Origin: GCA-003244245 sp050699715
GTDB taxonomy: Bacteria; Actinomycetota; Actinomycetes; Mycobacteriales; Pseudonocardiaceae
Direction of reading: 5' to 3'
Assembly: GCA_050699715.1 (NCBI GenBank)
Contig: JBOHFR010000019.1
Span: 8,139-72,138, forward strand
DNA length: 64,000 nt
Both the position numbers and the translations under genes were made by a program. Below the pieces are notes generated by a model. It had not been told where the DNA came from and ran no database searches. It saw only the letters and a list, made by a program, of their open reading frames with translations. How positions within the stretch are numbered: the stretch's first letter is position 1; each line of letters begins with the position of its first letter. Positions 17,076-25,008 of this stretch are shown piece by piece.

Positions 17076-17126
17076 TTCAGCCCGCGCGAGCAGGCGTGGC
17101 GCCGAGCGGCCCGGCTATGACAAGGA

Positions 17127-17163
17127 GGTGGCCTTCACCCCCACCAAGGGACTGAAGGCCACC
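17127..17163. terminator. Hairpin between convergent genes
   Basis: Arms 17127-17137 (GGTGGCCTTCA) and 17153-17163 (TGAAGGCCACC) pair perfectly over 11 bases with a 15-base loop. It sits between the plus-strand membrane gene ending at 17075 and the minus-strand Gly/Tyr/His gene ending at 17217, so it could terminate both. There is no U-run, as is usual in high-GC actinobacteria. Confidence 0.5.
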
Positions 17164-17216
17164 GTCGAGGACTTGCGGGGTTAGAGCCTCAGTCGAGGTT
17201 TAGCAATCCTCCGCCG

Positions 17217-17390
17217 TTAGTAACGTCCCCCGTAACGGCCGCCGTTGTGATAGCCATAGGAGCTGTGATTATAGCCCCCATAACCATAGTGGCCTCCGTA
17301 ACCGTGACGACCGTAACCGTGACGACCGTAACCGTGACCACCGTAACCGTGACCACCGTAACCGAGCGAGAAGATCTCTGCGATCTTCAT
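17217..17390 (-). CDS. Gly/Tyr/His-rich repeat protein, 57 residues
   Basis: On the minus strand an ATG at 17390 follows AGGAGGGGCAT, an excellent ribosome site. It opens MKIAEIFSLG, then tandem five-residue repeats YGGHG, YGGHG, YGRHG, YGRHG, YGGHY, followed by GYGGYNHSSYGYHNGG and RYGGRY, ending in TAA. Composition is about 37% Gly, 25% Tyr and 12% His with four Arg after the start. The first ten residues look like a short leader or helix. Similar low-complexity sequences occur in metal-binding, adhesive or phase-separating proteins and in some peptide precursors; no assignment is possible. It is too short for common ORF cut-offs and would be missed. 17391-17676 upstream holds no other gene I can support. 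Confidence 0.7.
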   Translation of the reverse strand: MKIAEIFSLGYGGHGYGGHGYGRHGYGRHGYGGHYGYGGYNHSSYGYHNGGRYGGRY

Positions 17391-17676
17391 ATGCCCCTCC
17401 TACATTGTATTCTTCTTTCCTATGAACTTCTGTTCCTAGGAAGACGCGCCCACTGGGATAAACGGTGAGACGGTCGGTGATACCAACCCGCCCGCCGGGT
17501 GTCCCGTCGTCAATCCCGTGTCATCGGAACGGATAACTGGGAAGACGTCATACCTGTTCTTTCGGTGCCCGGCGACATCCGGTTCGGTCTGAGATCAGAT
17601 CGTGATGCGCTCACCGGGTGAGCGCGTGCTGGCGTGGTGTGCCCGGGGCCGGCCGCGCGCACCACCGGCTGTGGGC

Positions 17677-18189
17677 TCACGAGGCGCGTAGTGCGTAGCA
17701 GCGCAGGTTACGGATGTCGTAGCGGAAGATGTCCAGATTGGTGAAGCCGCAGCGAGAGACCAGGGCGCGGAGCGCCTCGGCGTCGAACATTGTGTGGTGG
17801 GCGTTGTAGATCCAGCGGGGGACACCGCGCGCGTCGACGCCCCGATGCGCGACTCGGTCGCAGTGGCCGCCGAGGATCCAGTAGTTCGCCTCAGCGGTGT
17901 CGATCTCACCACGGACCCACTGCTCGGCGACGAACCGGGCGTCCGGCACCCCGATATCCAGCGCCGCGCCGGGAAGCATCACCCGGGCCCACTCGCGCAG
18001 GGTCGGCTCGACGAGCTCATAGCTCTGGTGCTCGAGCACGTGGTTGGCGCGCAGCGCGTCAACCGAGGCGGTGGCGAAGGGCAGCGGGTTGATCCAGCAG
18101 ATTACCTCGATATCGGGCAGCGGGAGGATGTCGACGTGCACGTCGTAGTCGGGGTGCGGCTTCTCACCTGCACCGATCTCGACCTTCAC
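17677..18189 (-). CDS. SAM-dependent methyltransferase-like protein (compact class I)
   Basis: The 170-residue protein begins VEIGAGEKPHPDYDVHVDIL, the G-x-G-x-K-P-x-x-G/D-x-x-x-x-D pattern of class I SAM enzymes linked to sugar and surface-polymer clusters. LRANHVLEHQSYELVEPTLREW carries the H-V-L-E-H motif shared with Methyltransf_11 proteins, and RVMLPGAALDIGVPD follows the usual L-x-P-G-G block. It is the last gene of a four-gene run with a four-base overlap to the acyltransferase. By context it probably modifies a glycan or lipid made by the adjacent glycosyltransferase; acceptor unknown. The SAM fold is somewhat short but complete in core motifs. Confidence 0.72.
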   Translation of the reverse strand: MKVEIGAGEKPHPDYDVHVDILPLPDIEVICWINPLPFATASVDALRANHVLEHQSYELVEPTLREWARVMLPGAALDIGVPDARFVAEQWVRGEIDTAEANYWILGGHCDRVAHRGVDARGVPRWIYNAHHTMFDAEALRALVSRCGFTNLDIFRYDIRNLRCYALRAS

Positions 18190-18704
18190 CGCTGGTCGGC
18201 TGGGGCGGCTTGGTCAGTCACGCTGATCTCCTTGATCACCTTCGCGGGACGCCCCGCGACGACCGCGTAGGGCGGGACGTCGTCCAGCACCAGGGAGCCG
18301 GCGGCGACCACCGCGTGCTTGCCGATCCGTACCGGCCCGAGCACCATCGCGTGGCTGGCCACCCAGACGCCCTCCTCAATCACCACGTCACGCCCGGATC
18401 GGGGGAAGGTGGTCTGGCGCTCCCGGCCGAACTTGGTGATGTCATGCGTACCGGTGAGCACCGCGACCTCGTGCCCGAAGAAGGCGTACTCGCCGATCGT
18501 GATCTCCCCGCCGGACACGTTGAACAACGCGCTGTTCACAATCGCGGTGGGGTCGATGTGCAGTCGTTCCAGGAGGCCGTGCACCCGGTAGCGGTAGAGC
18601 GGGTCCTCGCTGTCACCGTAGGTGAACCGGTTTCGTTCCTCGGCCAGCAGGCGCTGCACCGGGCCGCGTAGTACCCGGATCAGCAGGTCGTCCCAAATTG
18701 CCAC
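18186..18704 (-). CDS. Hexapeptide-repeat acyltransferase
   Basis: The 172-residue protein shows left-handed beta-helix repeats: GGEITIGEYAFFGHEVAVLT, then RDVVIEEGVWVASHAMVLGP, VRIGKHAVVAAGSLV and the C-terminal DVPPYAVVAGRPAKVIKE block that is typical of maltose/galactoside acetyltransferases and CapG-like enzymes. The likely catalytic His is in the GTHDITKFGR loop. It should transfer an acetyl or other acyl group from CoA to a sugar hydroxyl. Ten bases separate it from the glycosyltransferase upstream, and four bases overlap with the methyltransferase downstream, indicating one transcript. Confidence 0.85.
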   Translation of the reverse strand: MAIWDDLLIRVLRGPVQRLLAEERNRFTYGDSEDPLYRYRVHGLLERLHIDPTAIVNSALFNVSGGEITIGEYAFFGHEVAVLTGTHDITKFGRERQTTFPRSGRDVVIEEGVWVASHAMVLGPVRIGKHAVVAAGSLVLDDVPPYAVVAGRPAKVIKEISVTDQAAPADQR

Positions 18705-18713
18705 AGTCGGACT

Positions 18714-19805
18714 TTAGCGCGGGCGCTGCAGCGTCAGCCCAGCACGGGCCAGCGTGTCGGACAGCCGCTTGGCCAGTGCGTCCGGACCGAAGTGGTGCCG
18801 GGCCAGGGCGCGGTTGTGGGCCAGCAGTGCCGGGTCGGGGTCGGCCAACCAGGCGGCCAGCGGGGCCGGATCGCCGACGGGGAACCAGGCGAAGCCCAGC
18901 CGGGCCACCTCTTGTGCCACCGGGTAGTCGCTCACCGCGAGCGGGCGCCCGGCCAGCGCGGACTCAATCAGTGGCAGGCCGAAGCCCTCCCACGTCGAGG
19001 GCAGCACCACCGCGTCTGCGGCGGCGTAGGCGTCGGCCATTCGCAGCCCGCCGGGCAACCCGCGGCGCACCGGGCAGCTCGCCCGGGCGAGCAGGTCGGC
19101 CAGCGCTAGGCCGTAGCCCTCCTCGGTGGCCCCGGTCAGCCAGTAGACCGCGTCGATGGCCGTCGCCAGCGCGATCCCGGCGGCGACGTTCTTGCGCGGG
19201 ATTGCCCGGGTGGGCTGCAACAGCAGCCGCTGATGCGGCGTGAGGCCCAGCGCGGCCCGCCCGGCGGCCCGGTTGCCGCGGCGCGGTATGCGGGCGTAGC
19301 CGTGGTAGACGGCGGTCGCGTCGATGCCGCGCCGGGCCAGCTCCGTGGCGCTGTGCTGGCTGATCGCGACGTGCTGCCAGCTGGGGTCATCCGGTGGCCA
19401 GCCGCGTAGGTGTGCATAACGCTCCCGTTCCCAGGGCAGGTCGTGGTGGCGCAGGACCGCACGGCGTCCGCGTACCGCCTGCGCGACTGCCTCGGTCACT
19501 GGTGGGTTCATCGGCAACGAGCAGACGTTCTCCACCACGACGAGATCGACGCCGCGCAGCGCCGCTTCAACGTCCCCGCAGCGGGCTGGGCGGCGGGTGT
19601 CGAAGGAGAGCCCGGGAACCAGGTGATCCACCACGCCGGTGCCCGCGACGGTGCGCACCCGGGCGCCCATCCGGCGCAGCGCCGTGACCCACTGTTCCGC
19701 CGCGACCGACACCCCATCCGCCGCCCCGAGCCGGAACGACAAGATGGCGACGGTGACCGCTGCTCGTGAGTGGCACCCAGGGTCATGACCCTGGGTGCCA
19801 CTCAC
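18714..19805 (-). CDS. GT4-type glycosyltransferase
   Basis: The 363-residue protein has an N-terminal Rossmann half (VTVAILSFRLGAADGVSVAA, with the G-G-V/G-V-S-V motif for donor/acceptor loops) and a C-terminal GT-B half: LLLQPTRAIPRKNVAAGIAL, then AYAAADAVVLPSTWEGFGLPLIESALAGRPLAVSDYPV, with the E-x-G/F-x-x-x-x-E signature of retaining GT4 enzymes (EGFGLPLIE). The only usable start is the GTG at 19805, which overlaps the TetR stop (GTGA) and lies inside a 46-bp perfect palindrome. It probably adds a sugar to a surface glycan or lipid together with the acyl- and methyltransferases downstream. Confidence 0.83.
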   Translation of the reverse strand: MSGTQGHDPGCHSRAAVTVAILSFRLGAADGVSVAAEQWVTALRRMGARVRTVAGTGVVDHLVPGLSFDTRRPARCGDVEAALRGVDLVVVENVCSLPMNPPVTEAVAQAVRGRRAVLRHHDLPWERERYAHLRGWPPDDPSWQHVAISQHSATELARRGIDATAVYHGYARIPRRGNRAAGRAALGLTPHQRLLLQPTRAIPRKNVAAGIALATAIDAVYWLTGATEEGYGLALADLLARASCPVRRGLPGGLRMADAYAAADAVVLPSTWEGFGLPLIESALAGRPLAVSDYPVAQEVARLGFAWFPVGDPAPLAAWLADPDPALLAHNRALARHHFGPDALAKRLSDTLARAGLTLQRPR

Positions 19806-19808
19806 GAG
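19763..19808. repeat. Perfect 46-bp palindrome at a stop/start overlap
   Basis: Bases 19763-19808 are a perfect inverted repeat with 23-base arms and no loop, centred on GGTCATGACC. It contains the stop codon of the TetR gene and the GTG start of the glycosyltransferase. In RNA the 5' arm would sequester the start codon. It may act as a protein-binding site, a transcript-processing or termination structure, or a translational switch. Confidence 0.85.
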
Positions 19809-20407
19809 GCGCCCTTGAGACCGGTCCAGAGGATGTCTCGCAGCCGGGTGGCCAGGGCGTCCGGCGTTTCCTCGGGGTGCTCAAGTGCCCAGTCGGACAG
19901 CGCCTCGGCGGCCCCGACCAGCACGTGCGCGATGGGCATGGCCCTGGCATGCCCATCGCCACCTGAGGACCGGGCCAGCAGGGCGGCGACCATGACGATG
20001 ATCCGCTCGCGCGCCGCGGCGATCTCCCCGGCGAACGAGCCGTGCACCCGGGCTTGGCGGTAGAGCATGATCCAGCCATCACGATATTCGGTGACAAACT
20101 CGAAGAAGGCTAGTAGGCCCCGATACAGCCGCTCATCCCGGGTGAGTCCGGTGGGCACCGCGGTGGCGACCAGCGCCATCAGCCGTTGCCCCTCCCGGCG
20201 GATGCACGCGATGAACAGGTCATCCTTGGAACCAAGGTAGGAATAGATCATCGGCTTGGAGACCCCGGCGACCTCGGCGATGTCGTCCATCGAGGCATAG
20301 TGGAAGCCGCGCCGGGAGAACACCGCGACAGCCGCGTCCAGTATTTGCCTCTCGCGTACCTGCCGAGGCAGCCGCCGACGGGGCGGCGGCGGCGAGGGCA
20401 GGCTCAC
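19802..20407 (-). CDS. TetR-family transcriptional regulator
   Basis: The 201-residue protein has the TetR helix-turn-helix: REREQILDAAVAVFSRRGF-type opening (here RERQILDAAVAVFSRRGF), then MDDIAEVAGVSKPMIYSYLG and SKDDLF. The C-terminal ligand domain is all-helical with WIMLYRQARVHGSF. It is divergent from the SCP2/acyl-CoA dehydrogenase pair, and a 12-bp palindrome lies in the shared intergenic region, so it probably represses both directions. The ligand may be an acyl-CoA or sterol-derived CoA by analogy with KstR/FadR-type regulators in this context. GTG at 20407 is the apparent start. Downstream it is coupled to a glycosyltransferase. Confidence 0.85.
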   Translation of the reverse strand: MSLPSPPPPRRRLPRQVRERQILDAAVAVFSRRGFHYASMDDIAEVAGVSKPMIYSYLGSKDDLFIACIRREGQRLMALVATAVPTGLTRDERLYRGLLAFFEFVTEYRDGWIMLYRQARVHGSFAGEIAAARERIIVMVAALLARSSGGDGHARAMPIAHVLVGAAEALSDWALEHPEETPDALATRLRDILWTGLKGAS

Positions 20408-20438
20408 CGTTGCGAGTCTACGGACCTAATCGTAAACT

Positions 20439-20450
20439 TACTCATGAGTA
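20439..20450. promoter_or_regulatory. Candidate TetR operator
   Basis: TACTCATGAGTA is a perfect 12-bp palindrome in the 59-bp region between the divergent TetR gene and the SCP2 gene. Its position upstream of both starts fits an operator for autoregulation and control of the acyl-CoA genes. Confidence 0.6.
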
Positions 20451-20466
20451 GATACGGGGGGTTAGC

Positions 20467-21006
20467 ATGATGGACGCCAAGAACATCGATCCACAGACGC
20501 TGTCCACGGCGGAGTTCACGGGGTTGCTTGCGCCGGCCACCGACAATGGCATCGGTGGCATCGGCGCGATGGACCCGTGGGCCCTCACCCGGCTGATCAA
20601 ACACGCCTCAACCGAGCAGCTTGACGCGGTGCTCGGCGATCTGACACTGCGCCGCGCGCTGCTGGAGGGAATCTTCAGCCGGATGGCTGACCAGTTCCGC
20701 CCGGAGAACGCGCCAGGGCGGGACTCCGTGATCCACTGGCGGATCACCGGCGGACCCGGTGGCGAGGAGGTGTACGAGACCTGGATCATCGGGATTCGAG
20801 GTTCCTCGACGCCTCGGTGCTCGACCAGCAATGAGCCATCGCATGAGGCACGCGTCACCCTGACAATGTCCGGCGAGCAGTTCCTCAGGCTGATCTCCGG
20901 CACCAGTTCCCCCGCCATGATGTTTGTCATGGGGAAAGTGAAGCTGGACGGCGACATCGGCTTCGCCGCCCGGCTGCCCACGATTTTCGACATGCCGAGC
21001 GCGTGA
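20467..21006 (+). CDS. SCP2 sterol-carrier-type protein
   Basis: The 179-residue protein contains an SCP2-like core: LRRALLEGIFSRMADQFRPE, VIHWRITGGPGGEEVYETWI, ARVTLTMSGEQFLRLISGTS and AMMFVMGKVKLDGDIGFAAR, which matches the lipid-binding alpha/beta sterol carrier fold, including the closing K-V-K-x-x-G-D motif. About 50 extra residues precede the domain. These proteins carry acyl-CoAs or sterols in a hydrophobic tunnel. Two ATGs in tandem (20467, 20470) follow a G-rich tract. It lies five bases before an acyl-CoA dehydrogenase gene on the same strand, indicating shared lipid catabolism under the divergent TetR. Confidence 0.8.
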   Translation: MMDAKNIDPQTLSTAEFTGLLAPATDNGIGGIGAMDPWALTRLIKHASTEQLDAVLGDLTLRRALLEGIFSRMADQFRPENAPGRDSVIHWRITGGPGGEEVYETWIIGIRGSSTPRCSTSNEPSHEARVTLTMSGEQFLRLISGTSSPAMMFVMGKVKLDGDIGFAARLPTIFDMPSA

Positions 21007-21010
21007 GCGG

Positions 21011-22222
21011 ATGTTCTGCCTGGAACTGAGCGAGGGACACCGCGAACTGCGGGACTGGGTGCACGGCTTCGCCACCGACGTCATTCGTCCGGCCGCGGCC
21101 GAGTGGGACGAGCGTGAGAAGACCCCCTGGCCGATCCTCCAGGAGGCCGCCAAGACCGGGCTGTACGGACCCGAGACGCTGGCCGGCTTCTGGGCCGACG
21201 AGACTGGGCTGTCCCCGCCGATCGCCCACGAGGAGCTGTTCTGGGGCGACGGCGGAATCGGCATGACAATCTTCGGCACCACCCTGGCCGTCGCGGCGAT
21301 CTTCACCACCGGCACCGCTGACCAGCTCGCCGAGTGGCTGCCGCAGTGCTACGGGGACGCTGGCGAACCCCAGGTGGCGGCGTTCTGCTCGGCGCAACCG
21401 CACGCCGGCTCGGATGTCTCGGCGATGCACCACATCCGCGCGGTTTACCACGAGGCGAGCGACGAGTGGATCCTCACCGGCCAGAGTACGTGGGCAACCA
21501 ACGGCGGTATTGCCGCCGTCTATGTCGTGCACGCGGTGGTGGACGCCTCGCTGGGGTCCCGGGGGCAGGCCGTGTTCGTGATCCCGGTCGGCACCTGCGG
21601 GCTCCAGGCCGGCAGACCGCATCGCAAGCACGGGCTGCGGGCCGCCAACGCCGCGGACGTCTTCTTCGACGACGTGCGCATCCCCGGAGCGAACCTGCTC
21701 GGCGGCCCGGAGCGGCTGGTCGAGCGGCTGATCCGAACCCGCGAGAAGCGGGGTAGGGGCGGGCAGGCCGCCATACGGACCTTCGAGCTGTCCCAGTCGA
21801 TCGTGGCCGCCCAAGCTGTCGGCATTGCCCGCGCGGCGTATGAGTACGCGCTGGATTACGCCAAGCAGGAGGTGGTCTCCGGGCGGCCAATCATCGAGAA
21901 CCAGTCGATCGCGTTCACCCTGGCGGATATGAAGACCGAGATCGACGCGGCCCGCCTGCTGGTATGGCGGGCCGCATGGATGGGCAAAACCGGCGAAAAA
22001 TTCACCGCTGGCGAGGGATCGATGTCCAAACTCAAGGCCGGCCGGGTCGCGATGTGGGCCACTGAGCGGGCCGTGCAGATCCTCGGCGGTGCCAGCTACA
22101 GTCGGGAGTACCCAGTGGAGCGGATGCACCGCGACGCGGAGATTTACGGCATCTTCGAAGGCACCGAGCAGATCCAGCAACTCGTCATCGCCCGCGCCAT
22201 CTCCGGCCTGCCGATCAGGTAG
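21011..22222 (+). CDS. Acyl-CoA dehydrogenase
   Basis: The 403-residue protein carries the complete family layout: helical N-domain, FCSAQPHAGSDVSAM (FAD/substrate loop, variant of the T-E-P-x-A-G-S-D signature), ATNGGIAAVYVV, the mid beta domain, RGGQAAIRTFELSQSIVAAQ, and the C-terminal QILGGASYSREYPVERMHRD with YGIFEGTEQIQQ. The Glu in IFEGTEQ is at the position of the catalytic base of many acyl-CoA dehydrogenases. It should oxidise an acyl-CoA to the enoyl-CoA using FAD. The variant Q-P in place of E-P in the first signature suggests an unusual substrate. It overlaps convergently by eight bases with the FAD monooxygenase. Confidence 0.88.
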   Translation: MFCLELSEGHRELRDWVHGFATDVIRPAAAEWDEREKTPWPILQEAAKTGLYGPETLAGFWADETGLSPPIAHEELFWGDGGIGMTIFGTTLAVAAIFTTGTADQLAEWLPQCYGDAGEPQVAAFCSAQPHAGSDVSAMHHIRAVYHEASDEWILTGQSTWATNGGIAAVYVVHAVVDASLGSRGQAVFVIPVGTCGLQAGRPHRKHGLRAANAADVFFDDVRIPGANLLGGPERLVERLIRTREKRGRGGQAAIRTFELSQSIVAAQAVGIARAAYEYALDYAKQEVVSGRPIIENQSIAFTLADMKTEIDAARLLVWRAAWMGKTGEKFTAGEGSMSKLKAGRVAMWATERAVQILGGASYSREYPVERMHRDAEIYGIFEGTEQIQQLVIARAISGLPIR

Positions 22223-23477
22223 TCGATCTGGCGGAGAATTCACTGTCATGGTATCTCGATACTGGAATATCAGCCAGTGTCGTCCGTTGTTGGCTCATCC
22301 GTCGCTGGGCGCGAATCCTGTTGCGCAGCGTGCTGATAGCTCTCCGTAATCTTCGCAATGTTTCAAGCTGAGTAGCCAGGTGGAGGTGGTAACGCCATAG
22401 CGGGTAACGGCCGCGACGTTTCCATAGTGAATAGGCGAACTGGGTGATCGGCTGATCGATGCAGCTCGGAACATTCTCGAACCATTCAGTGCTGCTCACC
22501 GCCGCGTCCTGCAAACCCATTATCTCCGCGCGCCGCTTCTCCTCGTAGTTCTTGAGAGCTACCTGGAGATCATCGTGGGTGTCCAGGCTCTCGGCGAGCT
22601 CGATTGCATCCTGCATCGCAAGCGTCGTACCCGACCCGATCGAGAAGTGCGTGGTGTGCGCCGCGTCGCCCATGAGGACGATGTTGTCGTGATGCCAGGA
22701 GGTGTTGGTGATGCGGGTGAAGTTGAGCCATGGAATCTTGCCGAGGTCGCGCATCGAGTTCATGAGCGGGTGGCCGTCAAGATGGTGCGCGAAGATCTTT
22801 TCCAGCAGCTTCATGCTCGCATCGGGATCTAGCTCGTCAAAGCCGAGCCCCTTCCAGGTCTCTGGCGAGCACTCGACGATGAAGGTAGTCGTGTCGGAGT
22901 TGAAGGGATACGAGTAGAACCAGATCCAGCCGGCTGCGGTCTTTTCGAATGCGAACATGAAGGAGTCGAAGACCCGGTGGGTGCCAAGCCAGATATATTT
23001 GTTCCGGCCCGAGTGCGTATTGGTCCGAAAGTGATCATTATGGAGCTGGCGAACATGGCTGTTCGCGCCGTCACAGGCGACGATCAAGTCGGCGTCGGCG
23101 AACTCGGGCAGGTCCTTGACCTCGCGTTGGAACTGGACATCCACGCCGAGATCCATCGCTCGCTTAACCAGGATGTCGAGAAGATGCTTGCGACCGATGG
23201 CGAACCCATACCCACCGAGATGAGCCCGCTGCGTGTCCCGGACGTGGACTTCCTGGTTGCTCCAGGACCCGGGACTGTCGAATATCTGCCGGGCGCTCTC
23301 CGGATCGTTGTCGTAGAGGCTGTCAAGGAGTGGGTGCGAAAATGTGACGCCCCAGCCGTACGTCACCCCAGCCGGATTACGTTCGACAACTGTGATATCG
23401 TGACCCCGATTACGCAACTTCGCGGAAATGGCGAAGTACAGGCCTGCGGGCCCCCCACCGACGCACACAATTTTCAT
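22215..23477 (-). CDS. FAD-dependent aromatic monooxygenase
   Basis: The 420-residue protein opens with the ADP-binding fingerprint IVCVGGGPAGLYFAISAKL and ITVVERN, then PAGVTYGWGVTFS. Further flavoprotein hydroxylase motifs are VACDGANSHVR (the D-G motif) and IVLMGDAAHTTHFSIGSGTT (second FAD motif). The opening and the G-W-G-V segment closely resemble the N-terminal monooxygenase part of anthraniloyl-CoA and salicylyl-CoA hydroxylases. It probably hydroxylates an aromatic CoA ester or acid using NAD(P)H and O2. It is convergent with the acyl-CoA dehydrogenase, so it is not in that operon. The C-terminal 60 residues are basic and may be a variable tail. Confidence 0.83.
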   Translation of the reverse strand: MKIVCVGGGPAGLYFAISAKLRNRGHDITVVERNPAGVTYGWGVTFSHPLLDSLYDNDPESARQIFDSPGSWSNQEVHVRDTQRAHLGGYGFAIGRKHLLDILVKRAMDLGVDVQFQREVKDLPEFADADLIVACDGANSHVRQLHNDHFRTNTHSGRNKYIWLGTHRVFDSFMFAFEKTAAGWIWFYSYPFNSDTTTFIVECSPETWKGLGFDELDPDASMKLLEKIFAHHLDGHPLMNSMRDLGKIPWLNFTRITNTSWHHDNIVLMGDAAHTTHFSIGSGTTLAMQDAIELAESLDTHDDLQVALKNYEEKRRAEIMGLQDAAVSSTEWFENVPSCIDQPITQFAYSLWKRRGRYPLWRYHLHLATQLETLRRLRRAISTLRNRIRAQRRMSQQRTTLADIPVSRYHDSEFSARSTT

Positions 23478-23546
23478 ATTCTCTTCCGCCTCCCTGATTG
23501 ACGGCGAGCGAATTGACTCGGTACCGGTTCTGCGGCGACTACTCGG

Positions 23547-24851
23547 TTAGCTGGCGGGCACCCCAGGGCTAGCGCGGCCCGGGTTCACCGGGTGCGGGCC
23601 ACGCGATCGGGATCCCCGGAGCAGACTTTGCGCCTCGGTGAACAACCGGCGGCCGGTCGCGGAGCGCCACGCGAGGTCGTAGGCGGTCCGCAGCGCCGCC
23701 GGCCTGATCATCTCGACCGGTGTGGGGTAGCGGAACGCGGTGCCCCCAAAGGTGATCTTGGGTTGGTCGGCGGTCGGCAACGCGTCAGCGCTGTGCTCGG
23801 TTCCCTCCAGCAGCGCTGCCAGGGTCTCCGGACGTAGCCCGCCGAAGTCGAACCAGCGGTACCCCTGCCCCTTGGCCCACTTGATCATTTCCCATCGGAT
23901 GGCCGCCGGCACGCTGAGCCGCATCGCCTCGCCGGAGCGGTCGAACCCGGACAGCCGGCCGCGCACCATATCGCCACATCCGGTCATCAGATCAGCGGCG
24001 ACCGGCGCACCGTCCACCTCGCCGACGTACAGCACGGCGTGACCAGTGGCGGCCAGCTCCCGGTATAGCGCGGTCATGTAGTCCAGCGGCAACGGGGTGT
24101 AGCCCTGGTGCTGCGCCGAACTGGTCATCAGCTCGGCGAGCAACGGAACGTCTCGCTCGTCCCCGGCCCGGACCGTGACACCGCGGGACTCCCAACGGTT
24201 GGTCCAGGACTTGAGCCGTTTCCCGAACCTGCTGCGGATCTCCGCCAGATCGGCCGTCAAGTCGATCCGGATCGAGCCCTGCGGAGCGATACCGGCCGAC
24301 GATGGTCGGAACCCGCGACGGAGCAGCTCATCACTAGTGTTCTGGGCGCCTTCGGGTGGTTGGATGAACAGAATTCGCAGCCGCCGCTGGCCCAGCGCCA
24401 CGAGGGCGTCGACCAGTGCGTGACGGATGTCATCGGGTGCCGGGGTGCCGGGGGGCACGAGTGGGCCGTAAGGGAGGTAACCCACCAAGCCCAGCACGGG
24501 CACCCGCCGGGTCAAGATCTGTGCCCCCCCGACCAGCTCGCCGGCCCGGTAGGCCAGCAGGTATAGCGGAGTGAAGCCCACTCGGCCACGCAACCCCCCC
24601 CAGACCGAGAGTTGGGTGACGTCTGTGCCTGGTGTGCGATCCACCAACAGGTCCCACGCATGCAGCGCCTCAACGCCAGGGTCTTCGCGCGCTACCACGT
24701 CGACGTCCCCGCCGGGACTGACGTCGAGGGTCGTCCCCATACCGGCTCGATCCTGTGGTCTCACACCTGCTGTAGCGTCTCTGCTCCCCGTCACCATCAT
24801 CATGCCGAGTCCGGGCCACCACCCGAGTCCTCTCACATCACTCACCCCCAA
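23547..24851 (-). CDS. FemAB/GNAT-fold peptidyltransferase-like protein
   Basis: Conserved sequence spans about residues 50-405 and forms two GNAT-like halves: TPLYLLAYRAGELVGGAQI, LGLVGYLPYGPLVPPGTP, SIRIDLTADLAEIRSRFGKR, then AVLYVGEVDGAPVAADLM and IKWAKGQGYRWFDFGGL. This is the FemX/FemAB (BioF2-type) layout used in cross-bridge aminoacylation of lipid II and in related aminoacyl-tRNA-dependent transfer. The start is uncertain: the longest frame is given, but ATGs near 24803 and 24740 are as plausible because conservation begins after both. It lies alone on its strand, 157 bases from the 2-oxoacid dehydrogenase operon. Acceptor and amino acid are unknown. Confidence 0.72.
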   Translation of the reverse strand: MGVSDVRGLGWWPGLGMMMVTGSRDATAGVRPQDRAGMGTTLDVSPGGDVDVVAREDPGVEALHAWDLLVDRTPGTDVTQLSVWGGLRGRVGFTPLYLLAYRAGELVGGAQILTRRVPVLGLVGYLPYGPLVPPGTPAPDDIRHALVDALVALGQRRLRILFIQPPEGAQNTSDELLRRGFRPSSAGIAPQGSIRIDLTADLAEIRSRFGKRLKSWTNRWESRGVTVRAGDERDVPLLAELMTSSAQHQGYTPLPLDYMTALYRELAATGHAVLYVGEVDGAPVAADLMTGCGDMVRGRLSGFDRSGEAMRLSVPAAIRWEMIKWAKGQGYRWFDFGGLRPETLAALLEGTEHSADALPTADQPKITFGGTAFRYPTPVEMIRPAALRTAYDLAWRSATGRRLFTEAQSLLRGSRSRGPHPVNPGRASPGVPAS

Positions 24852-25008
24852 GTAAATCCAGGAGCCGAACCAGCATCCCCTCGCTGCGCTGCTTCAACTC
24901 TGTGTTGCTCCCCGCCCACATGCCCCCCATCACCCTCAGCTATCTTGTCGCTACCACCCCCTCGGCCGTTACGTCACCACCCCGCTGAGTCTGTTGAATG
25001 CGGGGGGA

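Noticed and set aside
17085..17185. Short frame ending GYDKEVAFTPTKGLKATVED
   Set aside because: Looks like the tail of some gene, but too short to identify and without a start; overlaps the hairpin called as a terminator.
17280..17360. Possible CRISPR array (15-bp periodic repeats)
   Set aside because: Repeats are contiguous codon repeats without unique spacers and lie in a coding frame.
17247..17468. Plus-strand frame of TVTTVTV repeats
   Set aside because: Antisense of the Gly/Tyr/His protein gene; no ribosome site on the plus strand, while the minus strand has an ideal one.
20927..22249. 440-residue minus-strand open frame opposite the acyl-CoA dehydrogenase
   Set aside because: Shadow of a convincing plus-strand gene; sequence is low-complexity in character and lacks any start signal or domain.
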